A stretch of 17,602 nt of DNA from positions 1 through 17,602 of the forward strand of contig DPWT01000249.1 in NCBI GenBank assembly GCA_003527555.1. The letters are read 5' to 3'. This DNA is from Verrucomicrobiales bacterium (GTDB lineage Bacteria > Verrucomicrobiota > Verrucomicrobiia > Verrucomicrobiales > Akkermansiaceae). Below are positions 7,079 through 14,774 of this stretch, one piece after another. A program made the translations under genes and the position numbers. A model generated the notes under the pieces. It was given only the letters and a program-made list of their open reading frames with translations, searched no databases and was not told the origin of the DNA. Every line of letters begins with the position of its first letter. Positions within the stretch are counted from its first letter, which is position 1.

Positions 7079-8260
7079 TTATATGAAACTTCTGCGTTCT
7101 GGCTCCTCCACAGGCTCAGCAAGCTGAACATTACGGTGCACCCATATGCTTTGCACCAAACCTAACAAAAACATACACATCACCACAAATGTTCCGGAAT
7201 AGCTTACCAGTGGTAGTGGTATACCAGTAATCGGGGTAAGAAGCACGCACATGCCAATATTTTCAAATATGTGAGCAAAGAGCAGCGCCACAACCGCAGC
7301 AGCAATGATTCTACCAGAACTATCCCGACTATAAAAGGCGATGAATAAACACTGGATTAATAATAATGAGTATCCGGTGATCAATAACATACTCCCACGA
7401 AACCCTTGTTCTTCGCCTATGACTGCAAAAATAAAGTCGTTATGAGCAGTTTTCCAGGGGATATACTTCTTGTCGTGTAATGACCCACGTTGGCTGTTAG
7501 CATTCCATCCAATACCCTTATAACCGGCTTTGCCGATGGATGTGGATACCCAATAAGGAGCATAAGCATCACCATTAATATCGACTTCACGCTCGTTGAG
7601 CATGTCGAGATAGAGCTCAATTCGACCAGCCCCCCGTTCAGACTCCTTTGGTAAAATCACAAAATAGACGATGGCCATTAATCCAAAACCCACAATTCCC
7701 ATGAATAATAAATAACGATATGGAATACCGCCTGCAAACATGATCACCGCCGTGACTGGTAGCCATACCATCGCCGATCCCATATCCCCCATTTGCACCA
7801 CTACCAGAAAGGGTATTCCGGCCAGCAAGCCGATAATTATAACTTTGAGTAATGGAAGCTTGAACAGCGGATGCAGACGCGGCAAATCCTGCAACAGAGA
7901 ACCAATCAAGACAATCCCCCCCGCTATTCCCAGCTGGGTCGGTTGAAATGAAAGTCCACCTAGTTGAATCTGATGGACTTCATTACCAGATTTCATTGCC
8001 ACAATCATCAGGGTAAGACCAGCAAGATACATCGGAATACCAAGCCAACGAATCCAACGGTAATCGATGAGTGCCGTTACCATAAAAACAACAAAACCTA
8101 AAATAATCCACTTCTTATGCATATTGGCGTAGTGCTCACCACCCTGGGGTAAATGCCTAGCCGCGCTCTCAATTGCATAGACTCCAAAAATAGCCAAGGC
8201 TAGCATGGTAAGCACTAGCAGCCAGTTCATTCCAAATATTTTTCGCATTAACGGCGTCAT
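7079..8260 (-). CDS. rodA: RodA-type SEDS peptidoglycan glycosyltransferase
   Basis: 393-residue polytopic membrane protein with about ten hydrophobic spans. SEDS proteins polymerise lipid II into glycan strands; RodA does so in the elongation machinery with a class B PBP. Signatures: FQPTQLGI (family FQPSEL), QMGDMGSAMVW containing the acidic residue of the family QPDLGTA motif, a large loop with AGRIELYLD and KAGYKGIGW, TAHNDFIFAVIGEEQGFRG, and TGIPLPLVSYSG near the C terminus. GIPLPLVSY fits RodA rather than FtsW (GLTLPL.SYGG). No mrdA-type PBP2 or mreBCD gene is next to it here. Start ATG 8260, with ATG 8248 a possible alternative. It lies 14 bases behind an 84-residue secreted/anchored ORF and converges on the small membrane protein gene. 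Confidence 0.9.
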   Translation of the reverse strand: MTPLMRKIFGMNWLLVLTMLALAIFGVYAIESAARHLPQGGEHYANMHKKWIILGFVVFMVTALIDYRWIRWLGIPMYLAGLTLMIVAMKSGNEVHQIQLGGLSFQPTQLGIAGGIVLIGSLLQDLPRLHPLFKLPLLKVIIIGLLAGIPFLVVVQMGDMGSAMVWLPVTAVIMFAGGIPYRYLLFMGIVGFGLMAIVYFVILPKESERGAGRIELYLDMLNEREVDINGDAYAPYWVSTSIGKAGYKGIGWNANSQRGSLHDKKYIPWKTAHNDFIFAVIGEEQGFRGSMLLITGYSLLLIQCLFIAFYSRDSSGRIIAAAVVALLFAHIFENIGMCVLLTPITGIPLPLVSYSGTFVVMCMFLLGLVQSIWVHRNVQLAEPVEEPERRSFI

Positions 8261-8274
8261 GATAATGCCAATAA

Positions 8275-8529
8275 TTATCTGTTAATGATTCCTCCCTGCC
8301 GGAACCAACTCTCAAAGTTTTCCAGTATTATAGTAACTGCTGCTATCCTTTTGTTTTCAGCTTTGAAACTAATTCTAGCGGTAGTGTTAGTTTGTTGGTC
8401 GTTGAACAATGCCTGCATCTCTGACGCCGTAATGATGGGCTGTGCTGCATGAACAATAACACCAACGAATAGTTCTACAATTATCGCGAGCCATATAATC
8501 ATCCTCAATCGCTTGTTAGTTTTTATCAT
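8275..8529 (-). CDS. Hypothetical exported or membrane-anchored protein, 84 aa
   Basis: Minus-strand ORF 14 bases upstream of rodA, probably in the same transcript. I chose ATG at 8529; a TTG at 8547 would add six residues. The N terminus is a typical signal sequence or anchor: basic KTNKRLR, then hydrophobic MIIWLAIIVELFVGVIV, then HAAQP with a plausible signal-peptidase site after VHA. The remaining roughly 55 residues are polar (ITASEMQALFNDQQTNTTARISFKAENKR) with a short hydrophobic strand (IAAVTIILENF). I do not recognise a family. The position suggests an envelope role alongside RodA, but this is inference. Its 5' end overlaps a further short ORF (8516-8608). Confidence 0.55.
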   Translation of the reverse strand: MIKTNKRLRMIIWLAIIVELFVGVIVHAAQPIITASEMQALFNDQQTNTTARISFKAENKRIAAVTIILENFESWFRQGGIINR

Positions 8530-8608
8530 CCGTAGGTTGTCTTGCAAGTTTGATGAATATTAGCATGTAAGCAAAATTGCACAGAATCAATACGAGCGTC
8601 AATATCAT
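8516..8608 (-). CDS. Candidate tiny membrane protein, 30 aa
   Basis: Short ORF in the gap between the skp terminator and the 84-residue gene. It starts at ATG 8608 (or TTG 8623 for 35 residues) and stops at TAA 8516-8518, overlapping the next gene start (ATG 8529) by 14 bases. The product would be one hydrophobic helix, MILTLVLILCNFAYMLIFI, followed by a polar tail KLARQPTDDKN, the typical build of a bitopic microprotein with a cytoplasmic C terminus. The frame is bounded upstream by an in-frame TGA. An ORF this short can occur by chance; the clean hydrophobic-then-polar pattern and the overlap with the next gene are the only support. No Shine-Dalgarno sequence. Confidence 0.35.
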   Translation of the reverse strand: MILTLVLILCNFAYMLIFIKLARQPTDDKN

Positions 8609-8625
8609 CCCAAAATCATCCAAGT

Positions 8626-8665
8626 AAAAAAACACCCTGCTCCCACGTCATGGGGAGAAGGGTGT
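8626..8665 (-). terminator. Rho-independent terminator of skp/ompH
   Basis: Stem ACACCCT (8632-8638) / AGGGTGT (8659-8665), an internal G-A mismatch, then CTCCC (8640-8644) / GGGAG (8653-8657) with an 8-base loop. Read on the minus strand it is followed by T7. It lies 27 bases past the skp stop and would separate skp from the rodA group. Confidence 0.88.
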
Positions 8666-8691
8666 GGTGAGATATGTTGAAAATCAGCCAA

Positions 8692-9279
8692 CTATTGCTT
8701 GGCTGGGGCGTCCTTGGCTAGCTCCTCAAGTAGAGTAGCAGTTATGTTGGTAGCATCTTTAGTGTAGAGGAGAAATGGTACTTGGTTTGCACTTAGACCA
8801 GACTTGTCGAGCACAAAGTCGAAGTCTTCTTTCTTCGAGTGATCTACAATACGCTTACGGATTTCCTCAAGAATACCCTGCATACTTGCCTGCTTCTTGA
8901 GTTCTAGGGCACGCGTGCGACGACCCAAAAATTCGCGACGTTCACGATCCATCGCCTTTGCCTCATCGAGCTTTAATTGGAACTCTTTTGACTTCTCGCG
9001 CTTCACGCTGTCACTGAGTGTAGGATCCTCGATTTTCTTCTTAAGCACTTGAAGGTCCTCCTCCAGCTTACGAATACCTGCAAGACGCTCATTATTTTCT
9101 TTTTGAATACGAGCAAACTCCTCACTAAACTTCTGCTGCTCTTCTGTAGTGCGGTGGTATTCTTTAAAAAGCTTTTGTATGTCCACTGTCGCGATCTTAA
9201 GTCGCTGTGCATTAGATGTTCCCATCGAAATCGTAGCAAAAATGCACAAAATCAGGGAGAGTTGAATATATTTTTTCAT
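8692..9279 (-). CDS. skp: Skp/OmpH-family periplasmic chaperone
   Basis: 195-residue exported protein. Signal peptide: MKKYIQLSLILCIFATISMG, cleavage probably after SNA (residue 24). The mature start LKIATVDIQKLFKEYHRT is the family opening (KI..VD...ifeey). Then comes a long charged coiled coil, about residues 45-130, rich in Glu, Lys, Gln and Arg, corresponding to the tentacles of the Skp trimer. The end returns to short strands (FDFVLDKSGLSANQVPFLLYTKDATNIT) followed by the closing helix, which matches the usual D.VLD.sG.......DiT..v. pattern. Skp holds unfolded outer-membrane proteins for the BAM complex, so this gene argues for an outer membrane. It often follows bamA; here it stands alone with its own terminator, divergent from panC. 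Confidence 0.9.
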   Translation of the reverse strand: MKKYIQLSLILCIFATISMGTSNAQRLKIATVDIQKLFKEYHRTTEEQQKFSEEFARIQKENNERLAGIRKLEEDLQVLKKKIEDPTLSDSVKREKSKEFQLKLDEAKAMDRERREFLGRRTRALELKKQASMQGILEEIRKRIVDHSKKEDFDFVLDKSGLSANQVPFLLYTKDATNITATLLEELAKDAPAKQ

Positions 9280-9391
9280 AGTAGATTACTGGATAATTAT
9301 GGTGGTATTTGGTGGGCACAGTAATATCGTGCACATTCATAAGGCTGAACAATTTCATCCTTCACGTCAATACCTATCCCCCAGCAATCTC

Positions 9392-10243
9392 GTGAAAATC
9401 ATCAAAACAAAAAATGATCTCATCACTGAGACTCTCAAAACAGCGGGTAAAGGGCTATCTACCCTTGTTCCCACTATGGGCGCATTGCATGATGGGCATT
9501 TGGAGCTTATCCGCCAGGCGCGCAAATTGTCAGGCACAAATGGCTGCGTAATTGTTAGCTTATTCGTAAATCCTTCTCAGTTCGATCGAATAGAGGATCT
9601 TGATAACTACCCTCGAACTATTGATCAGGATCTTAAAAAATGCCAAGCCGAGGGTGTTGATATCGTTTTCGCTCCAGATCCTACCTCAATGTATCAACCG
9701 AACCACTCAGTGGCGGTGATTGAGAATTCATTAGCGACAAGACTCTGCGGAGCTGCGCGCCCAGGTCACTTCAACGGAGTATGCACCATCGTATTGAAAC
9801 TTTTCAACCTCAGCAGCGCAGACATTGCTGTATTCGGAAAAAAAGACTACCAGCAACTCTCCATCATTCGGCGTATGATTAGAGATTTGAACTTACAGAT
9901 CCGTATTGAAGCTATCGATACCGTGCGAGATACCAACGGTGTTGCACTCTCATCACGTAATGCACTTCTCACCCCAGAGCAATACAATGATGCTTCGAGA
10001 ATTCGCAGAGCTATGCTAGCCGCAAAAAAATGTCATATAGCGGGTGAAACTTCTGTTGCTCAGCTTGTTGAAATTGCAAACAATTCAATCCAAACATCTA
10101 AACAAGGTGCACAGATCGATTATTTGGAAATACTTGATGCCGACTCACTAGAACCCATCAAAAGCGTCAACCAACCTGCCATTATGGCCACAGCTGTATT
10201 CTATGGCAAGGTGCGCCTGATTGACAATATTGAGCTTGGTTAG
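9392..10243 (+). CDS. panC: Pantothenate synthetase (pantoate--beta-alanine ligase)
   Basis: Joins pantoate and beta-alanine with ATP to give pantothenate, the precursor of CoA and of the ACP prosthetic group. Family motifs: VPTMGALHDGHLELIR (HDGH corresponds to the HIGH nucleotide-binding signature, residues 33-36 of the chosen start), VSLFVNPSQF, NYPRT, RPGHFNGVCTIVLKLFN, FGKKDYQQL and ALSSRNALL (equivalent to KMSKS). I chose GTG at 9392 because it gives 283 residues, the standard length, and the usual MKIIKTKNDL-type N terminus. An ATG at 9299 in the same frame would add 31 residues that look unlike the family and occupy the skp upstream region. The stop overlaps the convergent menD stop by four bases. 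No panB or panD is nearby. Confidence 0.93.
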   Translation: MKIIKTKNDLITETLKTAGKGLSTLVPTMGALHDGHLELIRQARKLSGTNGCVIVSLFVNPSQFDRIEDLDNYPRTIDQDLKKCQAEGVDIVFAPDPTSMYQPNHSVAVIENSLATRLCGAARPGHFNGVCTIVLKLFNLSSADIAVFGKKDYQQLSIIRRMIRDLNLQIRIEAIDTVRDTNGVALSSRNALLTPEQYNDASRIRRAMLAAKKCHIAGETSVAQLVEIANNSIQTSKQGAQIDYLEILDADSLEPIKSVNQPAIMATAVFYGKVRLIDNIELG

Positions 10244-11907
10244 ATTGATTTCCAAGCCTGCCAGAACGCCTTGGTCTGATCAGAATCTGGGATGATTTCC
10301 ACGACGGTTGTCATACCTGCAGGGTCAAAATCAAATTCTTCCATACCACGCACGCATACATAGTTCATCCCCCACATTGAAGCCCAATCACGAAAACCAT
10401 TCGCGTGCGTGTTCACAACTAACTCACTGGCGCGTCGATCTAAATTTTGTACTGCAGGTAGGCGTTCAAAAATTTTCCCTCCCCCATTGTTAATTATAAC
10501 GAGCATTCTACCCCGACACTCAACCTGGCCCAATAGTGATGGGGCGGACATATCATACATCGCTGTTAAATCACCAAACACACCCCACGCATCCTCTGCA
10601 TGCGCAGTCGAACCAAGCCAACTGGCAATTTGACCATCGATTCCGTTGGCACCACGGTTGGCACGCACGAGTTCATAAGGCACATTGCACTGAGCAAAAT
10701 CATTCCATTCGCGTATCGGTAAACTATTCCCCAGATAAAGGCTCGTTCCCATAGTCGCCATCACCGAGAGGGTGCGCACCATGCCAGGTTCGCTCTCTGG
10801 AAACGAATCTAACAGATCCGTGATTTTCCCGCTAGGACGTTTGGCTATTTTCAGATAATCTTGGCCGTCACCCGCATGACTCACACTTCCCAACGCCCGA
10901 ACTAAGCGAGAGATGTCACCGGTAATGACTTTGCTCGAGCGTGCCATGCCTGCAAAACCCGTACGACTCAACGACACGACATTGACATTCGGCAGTTCCT
11001 CCAGATCACGCCAGAAACGCCCAACCGGCACTTCACCGATACGTAGCACATTCGCAGGCGGTTGTCTTTTTAGAATCCGGTCGCCATCATGTATCACCAG
11101 TTTACCGAGCACCTCGCGCAAGCCACTGGTACTATCCGCTAGCACAGGCACACCAAGATCACGCAGGAAATGCCATACCTCTTCGCGATCCTCGGGTTCA
11201 AGACCACCGAGCATCACCACCAGACCACGCCAAGCATCAGCAACCACCTCCAAAACCGGACGCACGTCGATGTTTTCTCGTGCTGGTCCATCAGCGGCAA
11301 TGCGCACTTTAGAAAGCCGTGGATTTTCAGAGAAAGATGCCAGATCGGCTTCCTCAACACAGACATTCATGTGCCATGGATTCACACCATCCCAGCCCAC
11401 TAACAAATCAATCACATCACTCCAGCTAACATCCTCACAACCTGATGCGTAATTCCCAAATATTCCAACCTGCTCGATGGCTTGCGGCGCACCCGTTCCT
11501 CTGAAATTCGCAGGGCGATCCGCCGAAATCACTACCAACGGTCGCCTCTGGTAATGTGCCTCGATCACTGCCGGAAGAAGTTCCGCAACGGCAGTTCCAG
11601 AGGTAGTCACAACCGCGCACGGCTCACCAGAAGCTACGGTTCTGCCGAGCGCAAAAAACCCCGCAGCACGCTCCTCAAAATGATTCCATACTTTGAGCTC
11701 TTCCGTATCGCCAGACTGTTCTAACTCACAGAGTGCTGCCACCAGCGGCATGTTCCGCGCACCAGCGCAGACCACATACTCACGGATACCAGCCGCTGCA
11801 CATGCGCTGGCAATATCATAAATCCATCCTCTGCTTGACACGCTCCAGAGACTGGAGAAACACCGGATAAGAAGCAAGATCAATGACTGAGTTGTAGCTC
11901 GAAACAT
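10240..11907 (-). CDS. menD: SEPHCHC synthase MenD (menaquinone biosynthesis)
   Basis: ThDP-dependent enzyme adding 2-oxoglutarate to isochorismate, the first committed menaquinone step. Signatures: CAGARNMPL (47-55, normally PGSRSTPL), NHFEERAAGFFALG with the ThDP-activating Glu79, TTSGTAVAELLPAVIEAHY, ISADRP, GTGAPQAIEQ, NRGANGIDGQIASWLG, and the ThDP/Mg signature running from GDLT (445) to IINNGGGKIFERLP. Length is 555 with the ATG at 11907, about the normal size. That start overlaps the kinase gene by 28 bases and gives a hydrophobic N terminus (SLILLLIRCF) unusual for MenD. GTG at 11841 (residue 23) is a good alternative. It is the third gene of an apparent regulator-kinase-menD operon. 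No other men gene is seen here. Confidence 0.9.
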   Translation of the reverse strand: MFRATTQSLILLLIRCFSSLWSVSSRGWIYDIASACAAAGIREYVVCAGARNMPLVAALCELEQSGDTEELKVWNHFEERAAGFFALGRTVASGEPCAVVTTSGTAVAELLPAVIEAHYQRRPLVVISADRPANFRGTGAPQAIEQVGIFGNYASGCEDVSWSDVIDLLVGWDGVNPWHMNVCVEEADLASFSENPRLSKVRIAADGPARENIDVRPVLEVVADAWRGLVVMLGGLEPEDREEVWHFLRDLGVPVLADSTSGLREVLGKLVIHDGDRILKRQPPANVLRIGEVPVGRFWRDLEELPNVNVVSLSRTGFAGMARSSKVITGDISRLVRALGSVSHAGDGQDYLKIAKRPSGKITDLLDSFPESEPGMVRTLSVMATMGTSLYLGNSLPIREWNDFAQCNVPYELVRANRGANGIDGQIASWLGSTAHAEDAWGVFGDLTAMYDMSAPSLLGQVECRGRMLVIINNGGGKIFERLPAVQNLDRRASELVVNTHANGFRDWASMWGMNYVCVRGMEEFDFDPAGMTTVVEIIPDSDQTKAFWQAWKSI

Positions 11908-13925
11908 GCACCCTCGTCACTATCGACGATGCGTAGGTCACCGCCCAAGGCACGGGCCAGGCGCCTGGAAAGCGCAAGACCAAGACCCACTCCGGGTTTT
12001 GTGTGGGCAGCCTCTTGCGCAGACTTGTGGAAGGCGCGAAACAGCCTGTTTCGTTCCCCAACCAGAATACCTTTCCCTAGGTCGCTCACCTGAAAAACAA
12101 CTTGCCTTCCTCGCTCTAGCGCGCGCAATGTAATGATCTTACCGCAGCCTTCTCCGCTGGCGTACTTGCTCGCGTTATCCACGAGGTTAAAAATAATCTG
12201 CTCAACCGCTGTGGTATCGACTTCTACCGTGAGTCGTGCAAGCTCCCCCGGCACTTCGCAACGTAATTCCATACCAACTTCCTCTGCACGTTTTCTGAGT
12301 CGCTCGCACATTCTGTCAATGAGAGCGCCCACCTCCACTTGCTCGACACGTGCCCGTGCGCTTCCCCTCTCGATGCGCGAGTATGCGAGCACATTCTCCA
12401 CCAAATGTGTTAGGCGCGCCGATTCCTTACGCAAGGTATCGAGGTAGGCTTGTTTCTTTTCCTCGTCCTGCACCATGCCCTCGGCAAGTAAATCCGAATA
12501 GAGACTAAATGTTGTTAGAGGCGTGCGCAGCTCGTGAGTGACGGAGGAAACAAAGGACGCCCGGCGCTCGCTCAGCTTCACCACACCACGCAGAAGAACC
12601 ATAGCGGCAAGTGCAGCTAGAACCGCTCCCACCCATGCTACGGCCAGCGTCTTACGCATAGGCGTCCAGCCACCTGGAGACACAACTGCAACTTCACCCT
12701 GGAGCAACCGCCAGGGCAGGGCTGCGAGCACCATGGGTTCGTTGGCGCTCGGGTCAGGGGTTTCACCCAGCAAAATTTTCACCCCCTGCTTCACTGGTTC
12801 CAGCCGGGCTTCCGGCAGCAGGTCGCTGATACTATTCGTCAGTTCGTTGCGAATACTAGCAGCATCAAGCCACACCCCCTGCACCCGCTTTCCTTGAGCA
12901 TCCTGCACCTGCCGGACGAGCACCAGCTCACCGCCGATCCAAACGGGGCGAAGCGGTGATTGGTGGGCACCTTCCACGGCGTCTTGATCGGCCTTCAACG
13001 CACGTTGAAGCATCGAATCATCCGCTGAGTCTGCTAAATTCTGAGCAACCTGCGCCTTGTCGCGCGATGCCAAATCACCCTTGGCAACCGAGGACTTAGG
13101 TGACACAGGTAATGGATTCTCTTTGTCAGCAGTCTGAGAGGCACCTTCCCCCAATTCCTGTCCCCATGATTTTCTATTAACATCACTGATCCCCACCCAC
13201 TTCTGCACGATCTCCTTACGCTTGGCTTTTTCAGCAGCGTTGTAGTTCACCTGATAATCCCTCATTCCACGCACCTTGGCCTGGGGGTTTGCAATCCGCT
13301 GCTGTTGCGCAGTTTCCATCTGTTCCCGAACCTCAGGAGATGGAAGGTCTATCATTTCCCCCGCGGTTCCGAGACGGGACGCCACAGCACAAATCACACC
13401 GAGGTTATTGTCCCCAAGATCGGTCTGAACGTTTCGCTTTGCCTGCCATCCCATGAAAGTAGCATCATCATAAATAAGGTTCTTCAGACTCTGAAAATTA
13501 TCCTTATTCATTGCCGAAAGCTTCACTCCCTGCTGCACGGGTAACAGATCGCTGCTCCAGGCGCTTTTCACCTCGCTCCAGCCATTGACCTGTGGTGTGG
13601 TGAGGTTTCCATTGTCGATCTGGAAGTGCAATATCACATTCTCAGGAACATCCACATTCAAGGGCGTCAGGCGGTTTGCCCGCTGCATATCCACATCCCG
13701 AAAATGCCACGCAGGACGGTTATTTTCCTCAGCCAAAATTCCAGCCGCGTAGGTGTCCATTCGCCAGAGCGCGATGCGTATCCGTCCCTCCAGTTCAGCC
13801 TTCGCCTCAGCCTGGACGGTCTCCTTTTCCAGTCCGAGCGTGTGACGAGTAATCACACCCATCGCCCCGAATACCAGTAAGGCAATCAGCCCGGAAACAC
13901 ACCATATGACCCAAGGTCGATTCAT
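11880..13925 (-). CDS. Sensor histidine kinase with large extracytoplasmic domain
   Basis: 681 residues. TM1 about 5-25, a sensor region of about 400 residues, TM2 about 425-447, HisKA from 455 with SFVSSVTHELRTPL (His464), HATPase with N box NLVDNASKYA (Asn584), G1 DLGKGI (615-620) and G2 KPGVGLGLAL (643-652). The membrane layout and catalytic part are PhoR-like. The sensor starts with ALWRMDTYAAGILAEENNRPAWHF. Near TM2 a second block has RPVWIGGELVLVRQVQD, VWLDAASIRNEL and SDLLPEARLEP. I associate both with PVC-group kinases, from memory. Between them, about 210-325, lies a charged low-complexity linker rich in Gln, Ala, Asp and Lys. It starts 27 bases after the response regulator gene and overlaps the likely menD start. 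The ligand is unknown. Confidence 0.92.
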   Translation of the reverse strand: MNRPWVIWCVSGLIALLVFGAMGVITRHTLGLEKETVQAEAKAELEGRIRIALWRMDTYAAGILAEENNRPAWHFRDVDMQRANRLTPLNVDVPENVILHFQIDNGNLTTPQVNGWSEVKSAWSSDLLPVQQGVKLSAMNKDNFQSLKNLIYDDATFMGWQAKRNVQTDLGDNNLGVICAVASRLGTAGEMIDLPSPEVREQMETAQQQRIANPQAKVRGMRDYQVNYNAAEKAKRKEIVQKWVGISDVNRKSWGQELGEGASQTADKENPLPVSPKSSVAKGDLASRDKAQVAQNLADSADDSMLQRALKADQDAVEGAHQSPLRPVWIGGELVLVRQVQDAQGKRVQGVWLDAASIRNELTNSISDLLPEARLEPVKQGVKILLGETPDPSANEPMVLAALPWRLLQGEVAVVSPGGWTPMRKTLAVAWVGAVLAALAAMVLLRGVVKLSERRASFVSSVTHELRTPLTTFSLYSDLLAEGMVQDEEKKQAYLDTLRKESARLTHLVENVLAYSRIERGSARARVEQVEVGALIDRMCERLRKRAEEVGMELRCEVPGELARLTVEVDTTAVEQIIFNLVDNASKYASGEGCGKIITLRALERGRQVVFQVSDLGKGILVGERNRLFRAFHKSAQEAAHTKPGVGLGLALSRRLARALGGDLRIVDSDEGACFELQLSH

Positions 13926-13952
13926 ATTTTTTTTGAGTTTGTTAGTTGAGAC

Positions 13953-14639
13953 TTACTCGATCATATACCCTTTTCCCCGCACAGTCACCACAACATCCGG
14001 GCCCTTTTCACCGAGCTTCTCGCGTAGGTGTGCCACGTGCATGTCAATGGTGCGGGTCTCAATGTTTTTCGGGTCGATACGCCAGACTTGCTGCAACAGC
14101 TCTTCGCGCGCTACAGCACGACCTTTGTTAGAAAGGAGATACTTCAACAAGCCCCCCTCCCGCTCGGAAAGTTCCTTGCGGTCGCCGTCTGCAAGCTGAA
14201 TCACCCTGCGGGAAAAATCCACTTCACCTCCATCGTATTGAAAACTATTATCACCAACCATACGCTCACTGCTTCGTCGTAGCACCGCATTCACGCGCGC
14301 AAGGAGTTCGCGTACGCTGAATGGCTTCACCACATAATCGTCCGCACCCATCGTCAGACCTTTCACCCGCTCCGCTTCCTCACCCCGGGCCGACAGGATA
14401 ATGACCGGCTGGCCCGGGCGTTCCTTACGCAGTGCCTCGAGCACTTCAAATCCGCTATAGTGCGGCATAACCAGATCAAGCAGAAGAAGCTGGTAGGACG
14501 CCCTCAGGGCCTTTTCCATTCCTTCTCGGCCGTCCGCAGCCGAGATCACTTCATAACCCGCGAAGCTCAGGGCATCCACGACGCCCTGCCGCACTGCATT
14601 ATCGTCCTCGACTACTAAAATGACTGGATTTTCTTTCAT
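13953..14639 (-). CDS. OmpR/PhoB-family response regulator
   Basis: 228 residues from ATG 14639. The receiver domain has the acidic pair E11/D12, phosphoacceptor Asp55 (LLLLDLVMP), Ser83 (ILSAR) and Lys105 (VVKPF). The C-terminal winged helix (about 135-228) has LSEREGGLLKYLLSNKGRAVAREELLQQVW, the TRTIDMHVAHLREKLG recognition helix and VRGKGYMI. I preferred ATG 14639 over the in-frame ATG 14681 because it gives the standard MKENPVILVVEDD start and has a GAGAGAGAG stretch about 7 bases upstream, the only Shine-Dalgarno-like sequence I see in the window. It is the first gene of the regulator-kinase-menD series, so the downstream kinase is the evident partner. A direct repeat 60-76 bases upstream may be its own binding site. 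Confidence 0.95.
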   Translation of the reverse strand: MKENPVILVVEDDNAVRQGVVDALSFAGYEVISAADGREGMEKALRASYQLLLLDLVMPHYSGFEVLEALRKERPGQPVIILSARGEEAERVKGLTMGADDYVVKPFSVRELLARVNAVLRRSSERMVGDNSFQYDGGEVDFSRRVIQLADGDRKELSEREGGLLKYLLSNKGRAVAREELLQQVWRIDPKNIETRTIDMHVAHLREKLGEKGPDVVVTVRGKGYMIE

Positions 14640-14698
14640 AATGAACTCTCTCTCAACAAAAATAGTATTGGAAGTTACCATCCTGCCTACGGTTTGTC

Positions 14699-14715
14699 TG
14701 TAAATATTGTGTAAA
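14699..14715. promoter_or_regulatory. 11-bp-period direct repeat, candidate response-regulator operator
   Basis: TGTAAA at 14699-14704 and again at 14710-14715, exactly 11 bases apart. On the minus strand this reads TTTACA-N5-TTTACA, close to the TTAACA-N5-TTAACA half-site layout known for Bacillus PhoP and in keeping with tandem binding of OmpR-family regulators. It lies in the 135-base gap between the response regulator and apt genes, so it could serve either. No function has been tested. Confidence 0.4.
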
Positions 14716-14774
14716 CTTGAGAATCTTGCATTTTGGTATTTGGAGTTTTGAACTTAGCGTTTAGCATAACCGTT

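Noticed and set aside
9299..9391. N-terminal extension of PanC from ATG 9299
   Set aside because: The added 31 residues do not resemble PanC and occupy the skp upstream region; GTG 9392 gives exactly the family length.
10913..11452. 179-codon plus-strand ORF inside menD
   Set aside because: Antisense to a well-supported menD; the Ser/Arg/Pro-rich translation is typical of a shadow frame.
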